64,000 bases of DNA. Source: Streptomyces amritsarensis (GTDB lineage Bacteria > Actinomycetota > Actinomycetes > Streptomycetales > Streptomycetaceae). How positions within the stretch are numbered: the first letter of the stretch is position 1; the number at the start of each line of letters is the position of its first letter. The position numbers and the translations under genes were made by a program. Below, piece after piece: positions 16,396-25,291 of this stretch. The notes beneath the pieces were generated by a model. The model was not told the DNA's origin and did not search any database. It saw only the letters and a list, made by a program, of their open reading frames with translations. The stretch lies in assembly GCF_001953875.1 (NCBI RefSeq), contig NZ_MQUR01000006.1, positions 1 through 64,000 on the forward strand, written 5' to 3'.

Positions 16396-17325
16396 GTGGA
16401 TCCTCTGAGTTCACTGCTGAGCGGTATCCGGGCCGAGGGCTCGGTCGTCAGTCATGCCGTCCTGACGGCGCCCTGGAGCATCACCTTCGCCGACGCCGCA
16501 CCGCTCACGATGGTCAGCGTGCTGCGCGGAGGCGGCACACTGCTGCTGTCCGACGGCACCGAGCGGGCGATCTGCGCGGGCGACACGGCCGTCGTCCGGG
16601 GCCCGGCACGGTTCCGCCTCGCGGACGAGCCGTCCACCGTCCACCGCCCCCACACCGCGTACGAGATCAACTGCTTCGCCCCGGACGCCGCTTGCACCGG
16701 GCAGGAACTCGACGGCATCCAGTGGGGCACCGGCCCGGAAGGAGCGACCGCGCTGATCGTGGGCGCCTACCGCGCCTCGGGGCACCGCCACGAACGGCTC
16801 CTGCGCGCCCTGCCGCCCGTCCTGGTCATCGCCGAGGACGCCGAGGTCTGCGCCTGGCTGGAGAGCTCCGCCGCCGACGCCGCCCGGCTCTCCGCCGGTT
16901 CGCAGGCGCTGATGGACCGACTCCTCGACTGGGCTCTGGTGTGCACACTGCGCACCTGGTTCGACCGGGCGGGCGCGGAGGCACCCGGCTGGTACCGCGG
17001 CCTCGCCGACCCGGTCCTCGCCCCTGCCTTGCACGCCTTCCACGGGCGGCCCGCCGAGAGTTGGACGGTGGCGTCGCTGGCCGCTCAGGCCGGCGTCTCC
17101 CGGGCCCTGTTCGCGCGCCGCTTCACCGAGCTGATGGGCCGGCCGCCCCTCGCCTACCTCACCGAGTGCCGCATGGACGACGCCGAGGCGCTCCTGGCCG
17201 ACACCGACCTCAGCATCGCCCAGATCGCCAAGACCGTCGGCTACGCCGACGCCTTCGGCTTCAGCACCGCCTTCAAACGCCACAAGGGCCTCAGCCCCAG
17301 CATGTTCCGCACCACGGCTGCATGA
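16396..17325 (+). CDS. AraC-family regulator with cupin-type sensor
   Basis: This 309-residue transcription factor starts at a GTG (16396-16398). The N-terminal part (about 1-190) has the cupin_6 ligand-binding pattern seen in AraC proteins next to oxidoreductases (VVSHAVLTAPWSITF, VSVLRGGGTLLLSDG). The C-terminal 100 residues carry two helix-turn-helix units: WTVASLAAQAGVSRALFARR and a second around LSIAQIAKTVGYADAFGFST, with the signature phrase FKRHKGLSPSMFR. Divergent placement from the quinone reductase and the inverted repeat between them suggest it regulates that gene and itself in response to a small molecule. The effector is unknown. Confidence 0.92.
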   Translation: MDPLSSLLSGIRAEGSVVSHAVLTAPWSITFADAAPLTMVSVLRGGGTLLLSDGTERAICAGDTAVVRGPARFRLADEPSTVHRPHTAYEINCFAPDAACTGQELDGIQWGTGPEGATALIVGAYRASGHRHERLLRALPPVLVIAEDAEVCAWLESSAADAARLSAGSQALMDRLLDWALVCTLRTWFDRAGAEAPGWYRGLADPVLAPALHAFHGRPAESWTVASLAAQAGVSRALFARRFTELMGRPPLAYLTECRMDDAEALLADTDLSIAQIAKTVGYADAFGFSTAFKRHKGLSPSMFRTTAA

Positions 17326-17690
17326 GTCACGGCGCGCGGCCGCACAGGCACCGGCCGCCCCACGATCCGGCCCGCGGCACGACACCGCGTCGTCATGCCG
17401 CAGCCCCGGGCGTCGAGGAGCCGGTGCGGCGCGGGGGCCGCCGGTCGAGGTAGGAACGCCGGCACGAGGGCCGCCGAAACCCCGGCCCACCACACAGCCG
17501 CACTGTTACGCGGCCGGCGCCGCAGCTGCACGGCAACCACGAGCGGCATGCATGCCAGAACAGTGCCGAGGAGCGCCACGCACACCGGCGTGAACATCCC
17601 ACCGAACTCCGGCACCAGCACAGAGGTGTCGGCCCAGACGAACGTCCCCACCAGACCCGCGACTATCACCGCGAACGCCGACCACGACAC
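17241..17690 (-). CDS. Possible small membrane protein (weak call)
   Basis: A minus-strand frame beginning at a GTG (17688-17690) encodes 149 residues. Two clear hydrophobic segments (AFAVIVAGLVGTFVWADTS and VCVALLGTVLACMPLVVAVQ) and a third near AGVSAALVPAFLP are followed by a basic tail. The last 85 bp overlap the convergent AraC gene, so the true end may differ or the tail may be spurious. The membrane segments are not typical of shadow frames. An 18-bp palindrome lies 47 bp upstream of the chosen start, as if it were a regulated promoter. Function unknown. Confidence 0.4.
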   Translation of the reverse strand: MSWSAFAVIVAGLVGTFVWADTSVLVPEFGGMFTPVCVALLGTVLACMPLVVAVQLRRRPRNSAAVWWAGVSAALVPAFLPRPAAPAPHRLLDARGCGMTTRCRAAGRIVGRPVPVRPRAVTHAAVVRNMLGLRPLWRLKAVLKPKASA

Positions 17691-17736
17691 ACCGTCGGGC
17701 CGGCAGCCCAACCCCCCTTCCTGCAAAATCCCCCCA

Positions 17737-17754
17737 AATTGAGCGCGTTCAATT
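17737..17754. promoter_or_regulatory. 18-bp palindromic operator-like site
   Basis: AATTGAGCGCGTTCAATT matches its own reverse complement at 8 of 9 positions per half-site. The TTGA-N-TCAA arrangement around a CG centre is typical of TetR-family operators. It is locally AT-rich in a GC-rich genome. It lies upstream of the putative small membrane protein, downstream of the GlxA gene's stop, and no TetR gene is adjacent. Confidence 0.5.
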
Positions 17755-17902
17755 CTGGTGGATGTAGCGGTTCCAGCCACCCAGCGACAACAGGGCATGA
17801 CCCATAACGACCTTGAGGCGACCGAATGGCGCGGCCAACGACGCGGCCATGCCCGTGGCAGTCAGCTGCCGAGCCATCTCTAGCAGGAGAGGGCCGGCTC
17901 GG

Positions 17903-18916
17903 TCAGGCGGGGAGCATTTCGGCGCCCGGCGTGCGCGTTCCCGACGCGTCGTGCCGGAAGGAGCGGCGGTAGGCGGCGGGTGTGGTGTGCAGGAGCGCGT
18001 GGAAACGCCGGCGGAGGTTGGCGGCCGAGGACAGGCCGGTCCTGGTGGCGATGGTCTCTACGGCCAGATCCGTTTCCTCCAGGAGGGCCCGGGCCGCCAT
18101 CACCCGCTGTCGCAGCAGCCAGTTGCCAGGGCTCGTACCCAACTGCTCGGCGAACCTGCGGGCGAGCGTGCGCGTGGAGACGGCACCGAACGAGGCGAGG
18201 TCGTCGACGGAGAGCGGCTCGTGCAGACGCTCGGCAGCCCAATCCAGCACGGGAGCCAGGGAGTCGGGAGTCCGGTTGGTGAGGGGGAGCGTGGCGTACT
18301 GCAGCTGGCCACCCTCGCGATGAGGTGGCATGACCATGTGCCGGGCGACTTGGTTCGCGTAGGCGGCGCCCTGGTCCGTGCGGATCAGGTGCAGGCACAG
18401 GTCGATGCCCGCGGCCGTGCCCGCACTCGTGGCGACGTCGCCCAGGTCGACGTAGAGCACGTCCGGCTCGACCTGGATCCGGGGGTGCCGCGCGGCGAGC
18501 TCGTCGGCCAAGCGCCAGTGAGTGGTCGCCTTGCGCCCCTCCAGCAGTCCGGCCTCGGCGAGCAAAAAGGCGGCGGAGCACAACCCGACGATACGGGCAC
18601 CGCGGCGATGCGCCCGCCGTAGCGCGTCCACGACACCGGTCGAGGGAGGGCTCGCGCGCTCCACCCAGCCGGGGATGAGAACCGTCTGCGCGTGCTGCAC
18701 TGCCGACAACCCGAGCGTGACCGCCATATCGTAGCCGGCCAGCGTGGGCACGGGTCCGGGCCGCTCGGTGCAGACGTCGAACGTGTAGCGGGAAGGCAGA
18801 CCGGGCCGGTTCAGGCCGAAGACCTCGGCTGCGCTGGCCAGCTCGAACGTGGACTGCGGTGGTAAGAGAAGGCACACCACGCGGTGAAGACTCATGGCAG
18901 AAAAGTATCTCTGCAT
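17903..18916 (-). CDS. GlxA-type AraC regulator (DJ-1/PfpI domain + HTH)
   Basis: This regulator of 337 residues has an N-terminal DJ-1/PfpI (class I glutamine amidotransferase-like) domain (about 10-190) and a C-terminal AraC helix-turn-helix domain. HRVVCLLLPPQSTFELASAA opens the sensor domain, and GLCSAAFLLAEAGLLEGRKA is the nucleophile-elbow region with its Cys. The DNA-binding part includes VDDLASFGAVSTRTLARRF and ETIATRTGLSSAANLRRRF. The ATG at 18914-18916 has AGGA five bases upstream; an alternative ATG seven codons later (18895) lacks a ribosome site. The target is not evident, although the divergent DoxX-like gene at 19384 is a candidate. Confidence 0.9.
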   Translation of the reverse strand: MQRYFSAMSLHRVVCLLLPPQSTFELASAAEVFGLNRPGLPSRYTFDVCTERPGPVPTLAGYDMAVTLGLSAVQHAQTVLIPGWVERASPPSTGVVDALRRAHRRGARIVGLCSAAFLLAEAGLLEGRKATTHWRLADELAARHPRIQVEPDVLYVDLGDVATSAGTAAGIDLCLHLIRTDQGAAYANQVARHMVMPPHREGGQLQYATLPLTNRTPDSLAPVLDWAAERLHEPLSVDDLASFGAVSTRTLARRFAEQLGTSPGNWLLRQRVMAARALLEETDLAVETIATRTGLSSAANLRRRFHALLHTTPAAYRRSFRHDASGTRTPGAEMLPA

Positions 18917-19383
18917 GTCAATCCTGACTCTGGGGCGGAGGCGGATCGGCCGCGAGCATGATCTACGTGACCCAAGAACCCGTCGTACAGACCGTCCTGT
19001 CGATGGCATCGGCCCGACCTGCGTCGTCTGCGTCATCGCCCGCAGGCGCCGCCCGCGACGCTGTGGGTGCGTGGGTGGGTGTACGACTTCGCCGCGCGGC
19101 GCGACGGTGCGAGGAGGACGTGTCCGAGACGACGGAAAACGCGCTGTCCGGCGAGTTCATGGACTGCGGCTGGCACCTTACGGCGGGGGGCCACGTGGTG
19201 TTCGCGCCGGGCAACGCGCGCCGTCCGCGCACGGAGATCAGGGCGTGCAGGGTCGGGATCACCCCTCCCCGGGTGACCGGTCGGCGGCTCCCGCCGGAGC
19301 GCTTCCGCGGAGTACTGCCATCCCGGGCATGTGCACCGGCCGAGCGCGACCGGCGGAACCACCAGTGAAGGGACTCTCCTCTC
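18917..19383. other. Intergenic stretch, no convincing gene
   Basis: This stretch lies between divergent genes and so holds two promoters. A plus frame at 18958-19368 (MIYVTQEPVVQTVLSMASAR at its start) and overlapping minus frames are open, but none has a ribosome site or sustained protein-like composition. Confidence 0.45.
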
Positions 19384-19911
19384 ATGTTCGGCACACTCAT
19401 GCTCATCACCGTCCCCGCCGTGCTGTTCCGGCTGCTCGGTGCACTCGGCGTCGGACGGTTCGCGACCTGGCGGGTGTCCGTTCTGCACGGCCTCGCGGTC
19501 ATGCTGGTGTTAACGGCGAGCGCGCACTTCCTCCCATCCGCCGTCGGCCCCGTGCCCGGCCACCACGACCTGGTAGCCATGGTCCCGCCGTACGTACCGC
19601 TCCCCCGCCTCGCGGTCTACGCGACGGGTGTGCTGGAACTCCTCGGCGCCGCCGGACTCGTCCTCTACAGGACCCGGCGGTCGGCCGGGCTCGGCCTCGC
19701 CGCGCTGTTCGTGCTGATGCTCCCGGCCAACGTCCACGCGGCCGTCGAGCACATCCCGCTCGGCGGGGAACCGGCGACGCCGCTGTGGTTCCGGATTCCC
19801 GAGCAGGTGGTCTTCATCTGCGTCGCGCTGTGGGCCCGGCTCCCGGGGCGCGCCGCAGCCGGCCCGGACCACCGGTCCGGCGGGGTCCCGGGCTTAGACG
19901 TCGCGCAGTGA
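19384..19911 (+). CDS. DoxX-like small integral membrane protein
   Basis: This 175-residue protein has four hydrophobic segments in the DoxX/DoxD layout: TM1 begins MLITVPAVLFRLLGALG, TM2 reads LHGLAVMLVLTASAHFLP, TM3 VYATGVLELLGAAGLVLY and TM4 GLAALFVLMLPANVHAAVE. DoxX-family proteins sit in the cytoplasmic membrane and are linked to redox or stress functions. AAGGGA precedes the ATG by about 11 bases. One leucine is encoded by TTA (19510-19512), so expression may depend on the bldA tRNA. It is followed, after a gap, by a secreted endonuclease/phosphatase-fold protein with its own start region. Confidence 0.82.
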   Translation: MFGTLMLITVPAVLFRLLGALGVGRFATWRVSVLHGLAVMLVLTASAHFLPSAVGPVPGHHDLVAMVPPYVPLPRLAVYATGVLELLGAAGLVLYRTRRSAGLGLAALFVLMLPANVHAAVEHIPLGGEPATPLWFRIPEQVVFICVALWARLPGRAAAGPDHRSGGVPGLDVAQ

Positions 19912-20044
19912 CGGTTGCGCGAGCCGGGGCTCACACCGCCGTGACCACCGCACAGATCCACCGGCGGCTGACCGAGGGTCCGACTGCTCTGTCGGGATAC
20001 GGCAGTCGTTCGTGCTTATCCGAATGATCATGAAAGGGTTCATT

Positions 20045-21043
20045 ATGCGCAAGGCACTCCGAGCGCTCTTCGCAGCGTTTCTCCTCATAGGACTGGTGAT
20101 CGCTTCCGGGTCCGGTCCCGCACAGGCCGACACTCCCGATGCGCAGAACTGGCCGAGGCCGAGGTTCATCAGCTACAACGTCTGCGGCGCGGCGTGCGCC
20201 ATGTACGAGGGGTCCAAGGACGCCTGGCGCAACAAGATCGTGAACGCCATGGACGGCTGGGACGCCGATCTGGTGATGCTGCAGGAGATGTGCTACGGGC
20301 AGTGGACCCTGCTGCGCGACTCGCTGGAGGACCGCCCCGCCGGCAACAAGTACGACTCGGTCTGGGGCGCGACACTGCCGTCCACGAGCGGGTGTGCAAA
20401 GTGGGGCGACGACACGCGTTATGGTCTGGCCATCTTCGCCAAGGGTGCGCCCGGGACGATCAACAACGGCACTCGGTCCGTCAACTTCCTTCCCGAGGAG
20501 ACACCGGGAGAGGATCGTATCCTCCTGTGCGCCCGGGCGACCGTCACAGGGCGCACAGTCCGTGCATGCAACACACACATCGACTACTCGTACAAGGTGA
20601 TCGCCGATCCGGACCCCAAGGTGCCCCCGACGATCCACAACAACCCCAGGGCTCAGATCCAGAAGGTTGCCGACATCACCAGGGGTTTTGCCAACGGTGG
20701 CGACCCGGTGGTCCTCGCGGGTGACTTCAACCAGCTCCCCAAGGACGTGGACATGGCACCCCTCTACGCCCACGGTGGTGGCACCGGAGTGTTTCAGGAA
20801 GCCGACGAGAACGACAAGGACTACTTCACCGGAGCCGACTGTCCGCAGAGCGGGGATCGCTGCCGTAGCGGTGAAGCAACCGCCGAGCCCGGGTGTTCGC
20901 CCAAGGCCAGCGAGCCTGGGAAGATCGATTACATCTTCCTGAGCTACTACTGGTTCACCACCGTCCGCGGTGACTCCGCAGCCTGCACTCCGGGTATGTC
21001 GGACCATCACCTCCTGCGCGGCGCCGCCGCCTGGGAGCACTGA
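20045..21043 (+). CDS. Secreted endonuclease/exonuclease/phosphatase-family protein
   Basis: This 332-residue exported metal-dependent hydrolase belongs to the DNase I/sphingomyelinase-like EEP superfamily. The ATG at 20045 follows AAGGG and begins a signal peptide (RKALRALFAAFLLIGLVIAS, cleavage near GPAQA). Active-site landmarks appear in order: ISYNVC, VMLQEMC (the metal-binding Glu), CNTHIDY, VVLAGDFNQLP (Asp-Asn pair), KIDYIF and MSDHHLL (final Asp-His). Several cysteines in the mature part suit an extracellular protein with disulfides. The substrate (nucleic acid, phospholipid or another phosphodiester) cannot be assigned. An upstream Met at 20012 would give a poorer signal peptide. Confidence 0.85.
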   Translation: MRKALRALFAAFLLIGLVIASGSGPAQADTPDAQNWPRPRFISYNVCGAACAMYEGSKDAWRNKIVNAMDGWDADLVMLQEMCYGQWTLLRDSLEDRPAGNKYDSVWGATLPSTSGCAKWGDDTRYGLAIFAKGAPGTINNGTRSVNFLPEETPGEDRILLCARATVTGRTVRACNTHIDYSYKVIADPDPKVPPTIHNNPRAQIQKVADITRGFANGGDPVVLAGDFNQLPKDVDMAPLYAHGGGTGVFQEADENDKDYFTGADCPQSGDRCRSGEATAEPGCSPKASEPGKIDYIFLSYYWFTTVRGDSAACTPGMSDHHLLRGAAAWEH

Positions 21044-21367
21044 CGCAGCAACCGCAGCCCACCGGGTCGCGCCGGGCCGGTCAGCTTGTTCCCCTCGGCC
21101 CGGGTCCACCCGCGGTGGCGTCAGCCGAGCCAACCGCTCGTTTCGGTGGCCCGGCTGCCGAGCGGAGCAGCCGCCTCCCGATCATGAGGGGCGCCGGGGG
21201 AACGCCCTCTGCTTGTGCAAGGGCCACGTCCTGTACACGCACCGTGACCACCCATCAGATCGGATGACGGATCGTTCCAGGCCCGGGGGGGGGACAGTCG
21301 CCCCCACGTGTGACGGACGACCCGGTTGGCCGATGACCGAACCATGTGGAATACGGAGACGACGACC
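21044..21367. other. Intergenic stretch, no gene seen
   Basis: This holds the promoter of the dehydrogenase at 21368 and a run of nine or more G residues near 21284-21293. No convincing open frame or strong hairpin was found. Confidence 0.45.
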
Positions 21368-22267
21368 ATGAACGAGCAAGCCCCCCGGTCCGCTGAGGCC
21401 ACACCTGTCACCGTCATCGGCCTCGGCTCGATGGGCCGGGCGATCGCGGGGGCATTCCTCGCGGGCGGGCACCCCACGACCGTCTGGAACCGAACGGCCT
21501 CCAAGGCCGCCGTCCTCGCCTCGAAGGGCGCATCCCTCGCCCCGACCGCCGCCGAGGCGGTCGAGGCCGGCGAACTCGTTGTCGTCTGCGTACTGGACCG
21601 GGACGCGGCCCAGGAGATCCTGCACCCTGTCACCGACCGGCTGGCCGGGCGCAGCCTCCTCATGCTGACCAGCCTCTCCCCCGCGGAGGCCAACGAGACC
21701 TCCGCGTGGGCGGCCCGGGAGAGCATCGCGTTCCTCGGCGGCGCCATCATGGCCACCCCGGACCTGATCGGAAACCCTGAAGAGGCGTCGCTGCTGTATG
21801 CCGGTTCGTCGGCCGTCTTCGAATTGCACCGGGCAGCGCTCGAACTGCTGGGCACCTCGACGTACCTCGGTGACGTCGCCGCCCGTGCGTCGCTCCTGGA
21901 AACGGGCCTGTTGGCGTCGATGTACTCAATGTTCGCCGGCTTCTTCCACGGTGCCGCGCTCGTAGGAACGCAAGGCGTCACAGCCGAGGAGTTCACGGCA
22001 CTCGCCCTTCCGTGGCTGAAGGCCATGACCACCTTCCTGCCCGGTCAGGCGGAGTTCATCGACAAGGGTGACTACACCACCGACGTGCAAAGCCTGGCGT
22101 TCAACAAAGGCGGCCTGGACCACATCATGCGCATCAGTGAGCACCAGGGAATCGGCACCGATATCATGAAGCCCATCGCCGAACTCATCGACCGCCAGGT
22201 GGCAGCGGGCCATGGTTCCGATAGCCTCGCCCGGCTGATCGAGGGAATTAGGACTCCCAAGGCGTGA
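21368..22267 (+). CDS. NAD(P)-dependent imine-reductase-like / beta-hydroxyacid dehydrogenase
   Basis: This 299-residue oxidoreductase has the 6-phosphogluconate-dehydrogenase/3-hydroxyisobutyrate-dehydrogenase fold. The ATG at 21368 has GGAG nine bases upstream. The Rossmann fingerprint is VTVIGLGSMGRAIAGAFLAG, followed by TVWNRTASKA; the Arg there favours NADPH. The C-terminal helical part (LLASMYSMFAGFFHGAALVG, FNKGGLDHIMRISEHQGI) resembles Streptomyces imine reductases more than hydroxyacid dehydrogenases, because the strictly conserved catalytic Lys of the latter is not obvious. That placement is an inference. No partner genes indicate the natural substrate. Confidence 0.85.
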   Translation: MNEQAPRSAEATPVTVIGLGSMGRAIAGAFLAGGHPTTVWNRTASKAAVLASKGASLAPTAAEAVEAGELVVVCVLDRDAAQEILHPVTDRLAGRSLLMLTSLSPAEANETSAWAARESIAFLGGAIMATPDLIGNPEEASLLYAGSSAVFELHRAALELLGTSTYLGDVAARASLLETGLLASMYSMFAGFFHGAALVGTQGVTAEEFTALALPWLKAMTTFLPGQAEFIDKGDYTTDVQSLAFNKGGLDHIMRISEHQGIGTDIMKPIAELIDRQVAAGHGSDSLARLIEGIRTPKA

Positions 22268-22405
22268 CGTCCTGGGCCTGATCTCGTCGTCGGTTTCGCG
22301 CTCTGCCCTGGTCGGATTCCGTGGGCGGCGAAATCCACATGGGCACCTCTCCGTACCTCGTCGAAGCCGCCGACTCCCTGGATCTGGACGGCCGGATCCT
22401 CGCCC

Positions 22406-23731
22406 TTGATCTGTCGTCCGCGCCGGCTTCCCTGCTCCTGGCGGCCGCAGCGCTGGCCTGCCCACGGCGCGGCAGCATGGCCGACTCAGGTCGGCTGCCG
22501 CATCGAAGACGACAAGGGCCAGCACGCAGCCAGCAGCCTGCTGGAAGCGGATCCGGGCCAAAGCCTCCTGCCGGGGGCGAAGCCCCTATGGGAGGCCCCG
22601 TACGAGCGCGGCGATTCCGACCACGGCAACGGGGCCTTCCTGGTCGGCGACAGCGTCGTCCGCAGCCGCTTCGACGGTGTCACGGCCTTCGACGTACGGA
22701 CAGGGCGTAAGCGCTGGGAGTACCAGATACCTGGGCGCGCGGACCTCTGCACCATCAGCCACACCGACGGTACGATCGCCCTGATCTCCTACGGCGAGGC
22801 AGGGCCCAAAAACTCCAGCGTTGCCGCAGACACCAGCTGTGGCACCCTTGCCGCACTCGACGTCAGCACCGGCCGCGAGCTGTGGCAGACCACCCGCGTA
22901 CCGGGATCAGAGGCGGCCGTTACCGGCCGCATCACCTCCGGAGGCGGACTCGGTGTGATCCTCGACGGCGACGACAGCCCGCTGACGGGCGCGCAGTCGT
23001 CCGGCTCCCACGCCGTCCGTGCCTTCGATCTGCTGACGGGCGCCGCGCGTTGGCAGGCTGCGGTGCCCGAGGGCTGCGTCACAGGCAAGGTGGTCGCCGG
23101 GCCGAGGGATGTCCTCGGCGCCCTCTCCTGCACTGGTGAGGTGAAACTCGCCGCGTTCGCCCCCGCCGATGGCAAAGTGCGATGGATCGTGCCCCTCGAT
23201 GCCCGCCGGGGCGTGGCCGAGGCGAGCGTGAGCTTCCTGTCGGCCGATCCGCCCGTGGTCTGGGTTCAGGACCGGAAACAGAGCGGAATACGGGCCATCC
23301 TCACGTTCAGCTCAGACGGGCAGCCGCAGTCCCGCATCGACAATGCCGGCCCCTACGGCGACCTCAAGTGGGCAGCCGTCGACGGAGGACGGGTCATCAC
23401 GGCTGCCGACTACCAGGGCAGCCAGTCCACGCTCAAGCAGCTCGTCGCCTTCGACCTGGCCACGGGCCAGGAGCGATGGCGCGAGAACCTCGGCAACGTC
23501 GACGGGTTCGAAGACCTGTACGCGGAGGGCAACCGGGTGACGGTCATCACCACCTCCTCCAAGTACGACGACCGCTACTACGTCTTCGACGCCGCCACGG
23601 GCGACGAGGAGGACGACCGCGGCATCCGCGACTACGCGAGCGGTGTGTCCGTGCTCCACCACAAAGGCCTGCTCATCACCGTCCGATGGGGCGCGAGGGA
23701 GCGCCCCATCTCCGTGTACGAGCGCTGGTAA
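22406..23731 (+). CDS. PQQ-like beta-propeller protein with uncertain, possibly frameshifted N-terminus
   Basis: From about residue 30 onward this is a convincing seven- or eight-bladed PQQ-like propeller. Repeated AFDVRTGRKRWEY, LDVSTGRELWQT, FDLLTGAARWQA and FDLATGQERWREN units each end a blade. Such proteins are often exported lipoproteins. The first 30 residues in this frame (MICRPRRLPCSW...) are not protein-like. An overlapping plus frame starting at 22321 gives ASLLLAAAALAC, which looks like a lipobox, and then loses sense near 22490. A single frameshift around 22470-22500 would join the two. The gene is therefore either recently inactivated or starts differently. Function unknown. Confidence 0.6.
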   Translation: MICRPRRLPCSWRPQRWPAHGAAAWPTQVGCRIEDDKGQHAASSLLEADPGQSLLPGAKPLWEAPYERGDSDHGNGAFLVGDSVVRSRFDGVTAFDVRTGRKRWEYQIPGRADLCTISHTDGTIALISYGEAGPKNSSVAADTSCGTLAALDVSTGRELWQTTRVPGSEAAVTGRITSGGGLGVILDGDDSPLTGAQSSGSHAVRAFDLLTGAARWQAAVPEGCVTGKVVAGPRDVLGALSCTGEVKLAAFAPADGKVRWIVPLDARRGVAEASVSFLSADPPVVWVQDRKQSGIRAILTFSSDGQPQSRIDNAGPYGDLKWAAVDGGRVITAADYQGSQSTLKQLVAFDLATGQERWRENLGNVDGFEDLYAEGNRVTVITTSSKYDDRYYVFDAATGDEEDDRGIRDYASGVSVLHHKGLLITVRWGARERPISVYERW

Positions 23732-23785
23732 CCCCCTGCCGGTACCCGAGCGCGTGTCAGAGGTCCGTCACGGCGGCCGTGGCGG

Positions 23786-24016
23786 TCAGCTGCTTGGTGA
23801 TGTCGCCCAGAAGGCGGCCAGCGGCTCGGGCAGCGGTACTGCCTTGTCGCGTACGAGGAACAGGTGGGCGTTCCAGTCCGCAAGCGGCCCGGTCAGATCA
23901 ATGTCCGCCTCGTACAGGGGCCGGTCGTCGATCGTCGCCCAGCCCAGCGGGTATTCGGCGGCGCCGCGCCATCCGCACGCGCACCGCCCGGAGCGCCGTG
24001 CGGCGATGCGCCCCAA
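23786..24016 (-). pseudogene. C-terminal remnant of an unknown gene
   Basis: The frame ending in TGA at 23786-23788 is protein-like over its last 55 or so residues (EYPLGWATIDDRPLYEADID, LADWNAHLFLVRDKAVPLPE). Its upstream part is Arg/Gly/Cys-rich and lacks a sensible start. It is probably the surviving 3' end of a gene whose 5' part was deleted. Family not recognised. Confidence 0.45.
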
Positions 24017-24060
24017 CTGAGTCGGCCCACGCCTCGCGCCAGGACACGTCGGTTGGCCGT

Positions 24061-24555
24061 CACGAGTTGCGCACCGGCGCCCGCGCCCACCTCGCCACCG
24101 CCTACGGCACCCGCACCGCCGACGGACGGCTCACCGCCTGGTCTCTCGGCGCGCAGAGCATGGTCGCCCGCGCCGAGAACCGCTACGAGACCGCCCTCGC
24201 CTACGCCGAGCGGGCCGTCACCCACGCTCCCGCCGGCCTGCCCAGGGCGCAGGCACACGCCTGGGCGGAGCTGACCTCGCTCGCCGGACTCGGACGGGAA
24301 CGGGAAGCCGACGCCGCGCTCGCCGCGGCCCGCCGGGAACTCGAAGCCGACCCCGTCGGGTTCGCCGCCGGGCGGTTCGGATTCGACGCCGCCGAGTACA
24401 GCCTTCTCCAGGCGGAGACAGCGATCGTTCTCGGGCGCCACGAACAGGCTCGCAGCACCGCCGAGGTCTCCATCGCGGTCGCCTCCCCGGCCACCCCCGG
24501 GTGGGCGGCGGCCACGCTCGTCCTGGCCCACGACCCGGCGGCTCAACACGCCCCA
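24061..24555 (+). pseudogene. Internal/C-terminal fragment of a TPR regulator-type protein
   Basis: A plus-strand open segment reads like the TPR half of a Streptomyces helix-turn-helix or signal-transduction protein (RAHLATAYGTRTADGRLTAW, TALAYAERAVTHAPAGLPRA, GRHEQARSTAEVSIAVASPA). Upstream residues in the same frame are nonsensical, there is no start codon with a ribosome site, and no stop occurs where the domain ends. The gene is thus truncated at both ends. Confidence 0.6.
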
Positions 24556-24582
24556 CCAGGGAGCGGCGCGGACAGCCCGGGG

Positions 24583-25291
24583 TCAGCCGCCACCCGAAGC
24601 CGAGGCCGAACCACCCGACGTCCAGCCCAAGTTGCGCTGCGGCCGATCGCGCGTGCTGCGCTCGGTGCGCAGCATCACCACGACCCCAGCCAGGCCGAGC
24701 AGGGCCTTCAGCGAGTCGGCGAGCCGCCGCGGGTCGCCGTCGAACGGGAGCGTGAGCTGTTCCCGGGCGCCCCGCAGGGCGAGTTCCAGCGTGAGCGTGG
24801 AGACGGCCGGCTTGTAGTCCCCCTGGTACGGCTCCACCACCTTGTGCGTCAGCCGCACCTCGCGCAGGGTCTTGACGGGCAGCCAGTCATCCGGCCCGGC
24901 GCCCCGGACCAGCCGCAGAGACGTGGGCACCCCGGCCGACGCGAACTCCACCCGGAGGATGTCCCGGGCCCGGGAAGAGGCCACCGCCAGCCAGCCGATC
25001 AGGTACTCCAGCCCGGCGATCACCCCCACTACCACGAACACGGTCGACGCCCGCGCCCCGGCCAGCGCCATCCCAAAGGCGACGAGCAGGGTCAGCGCGC
25101 CCAGAGCGATCGGAGTGAACAGTGGCGAAACGGCCGTCGCCACCCGTGCCGGAGCCGGTGCAGAGCCGCTCGGGCAGTGGGACGTCGAACGGCCGCTCCG
25201 CCGACAGCGCCTGCGCCCGCCCGGCGATGACCACGCCCTCGGCCGGGGGCGGATCCCCGCGCAGGATGCGCACTTCCTCACCCTCGCGCAT
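24583..25291 (-). pseudogene. Frameshifted membrane-protein gene
   Basis: Two minus-strand frames each carry half of one plausible protein. The N-terminal half begins at the ATG at 25291 (MREGEEVRILRGDPPPAEG, ALSAERPFDVPLPERL). The C-terminal half lies in another frame from about 25140 (SPLFTPIALGALTLLVAFGM, then a second membrane segment and a basic soluble domain, ending TSGGSASASGGG at 24583). The switch point is near 25130-25180. Joined, they would make a two-TM protein of about 235 residues. A sequencing error could also explain it. Confidence 0.5.

Noticed and set aside
23182..25230. 682-codon plus-strand frame
   Set aside because: Only the segment 24061-24555 is protein-like; the rest is shadow of the propeller gene and of the minus-strand pseudogene.
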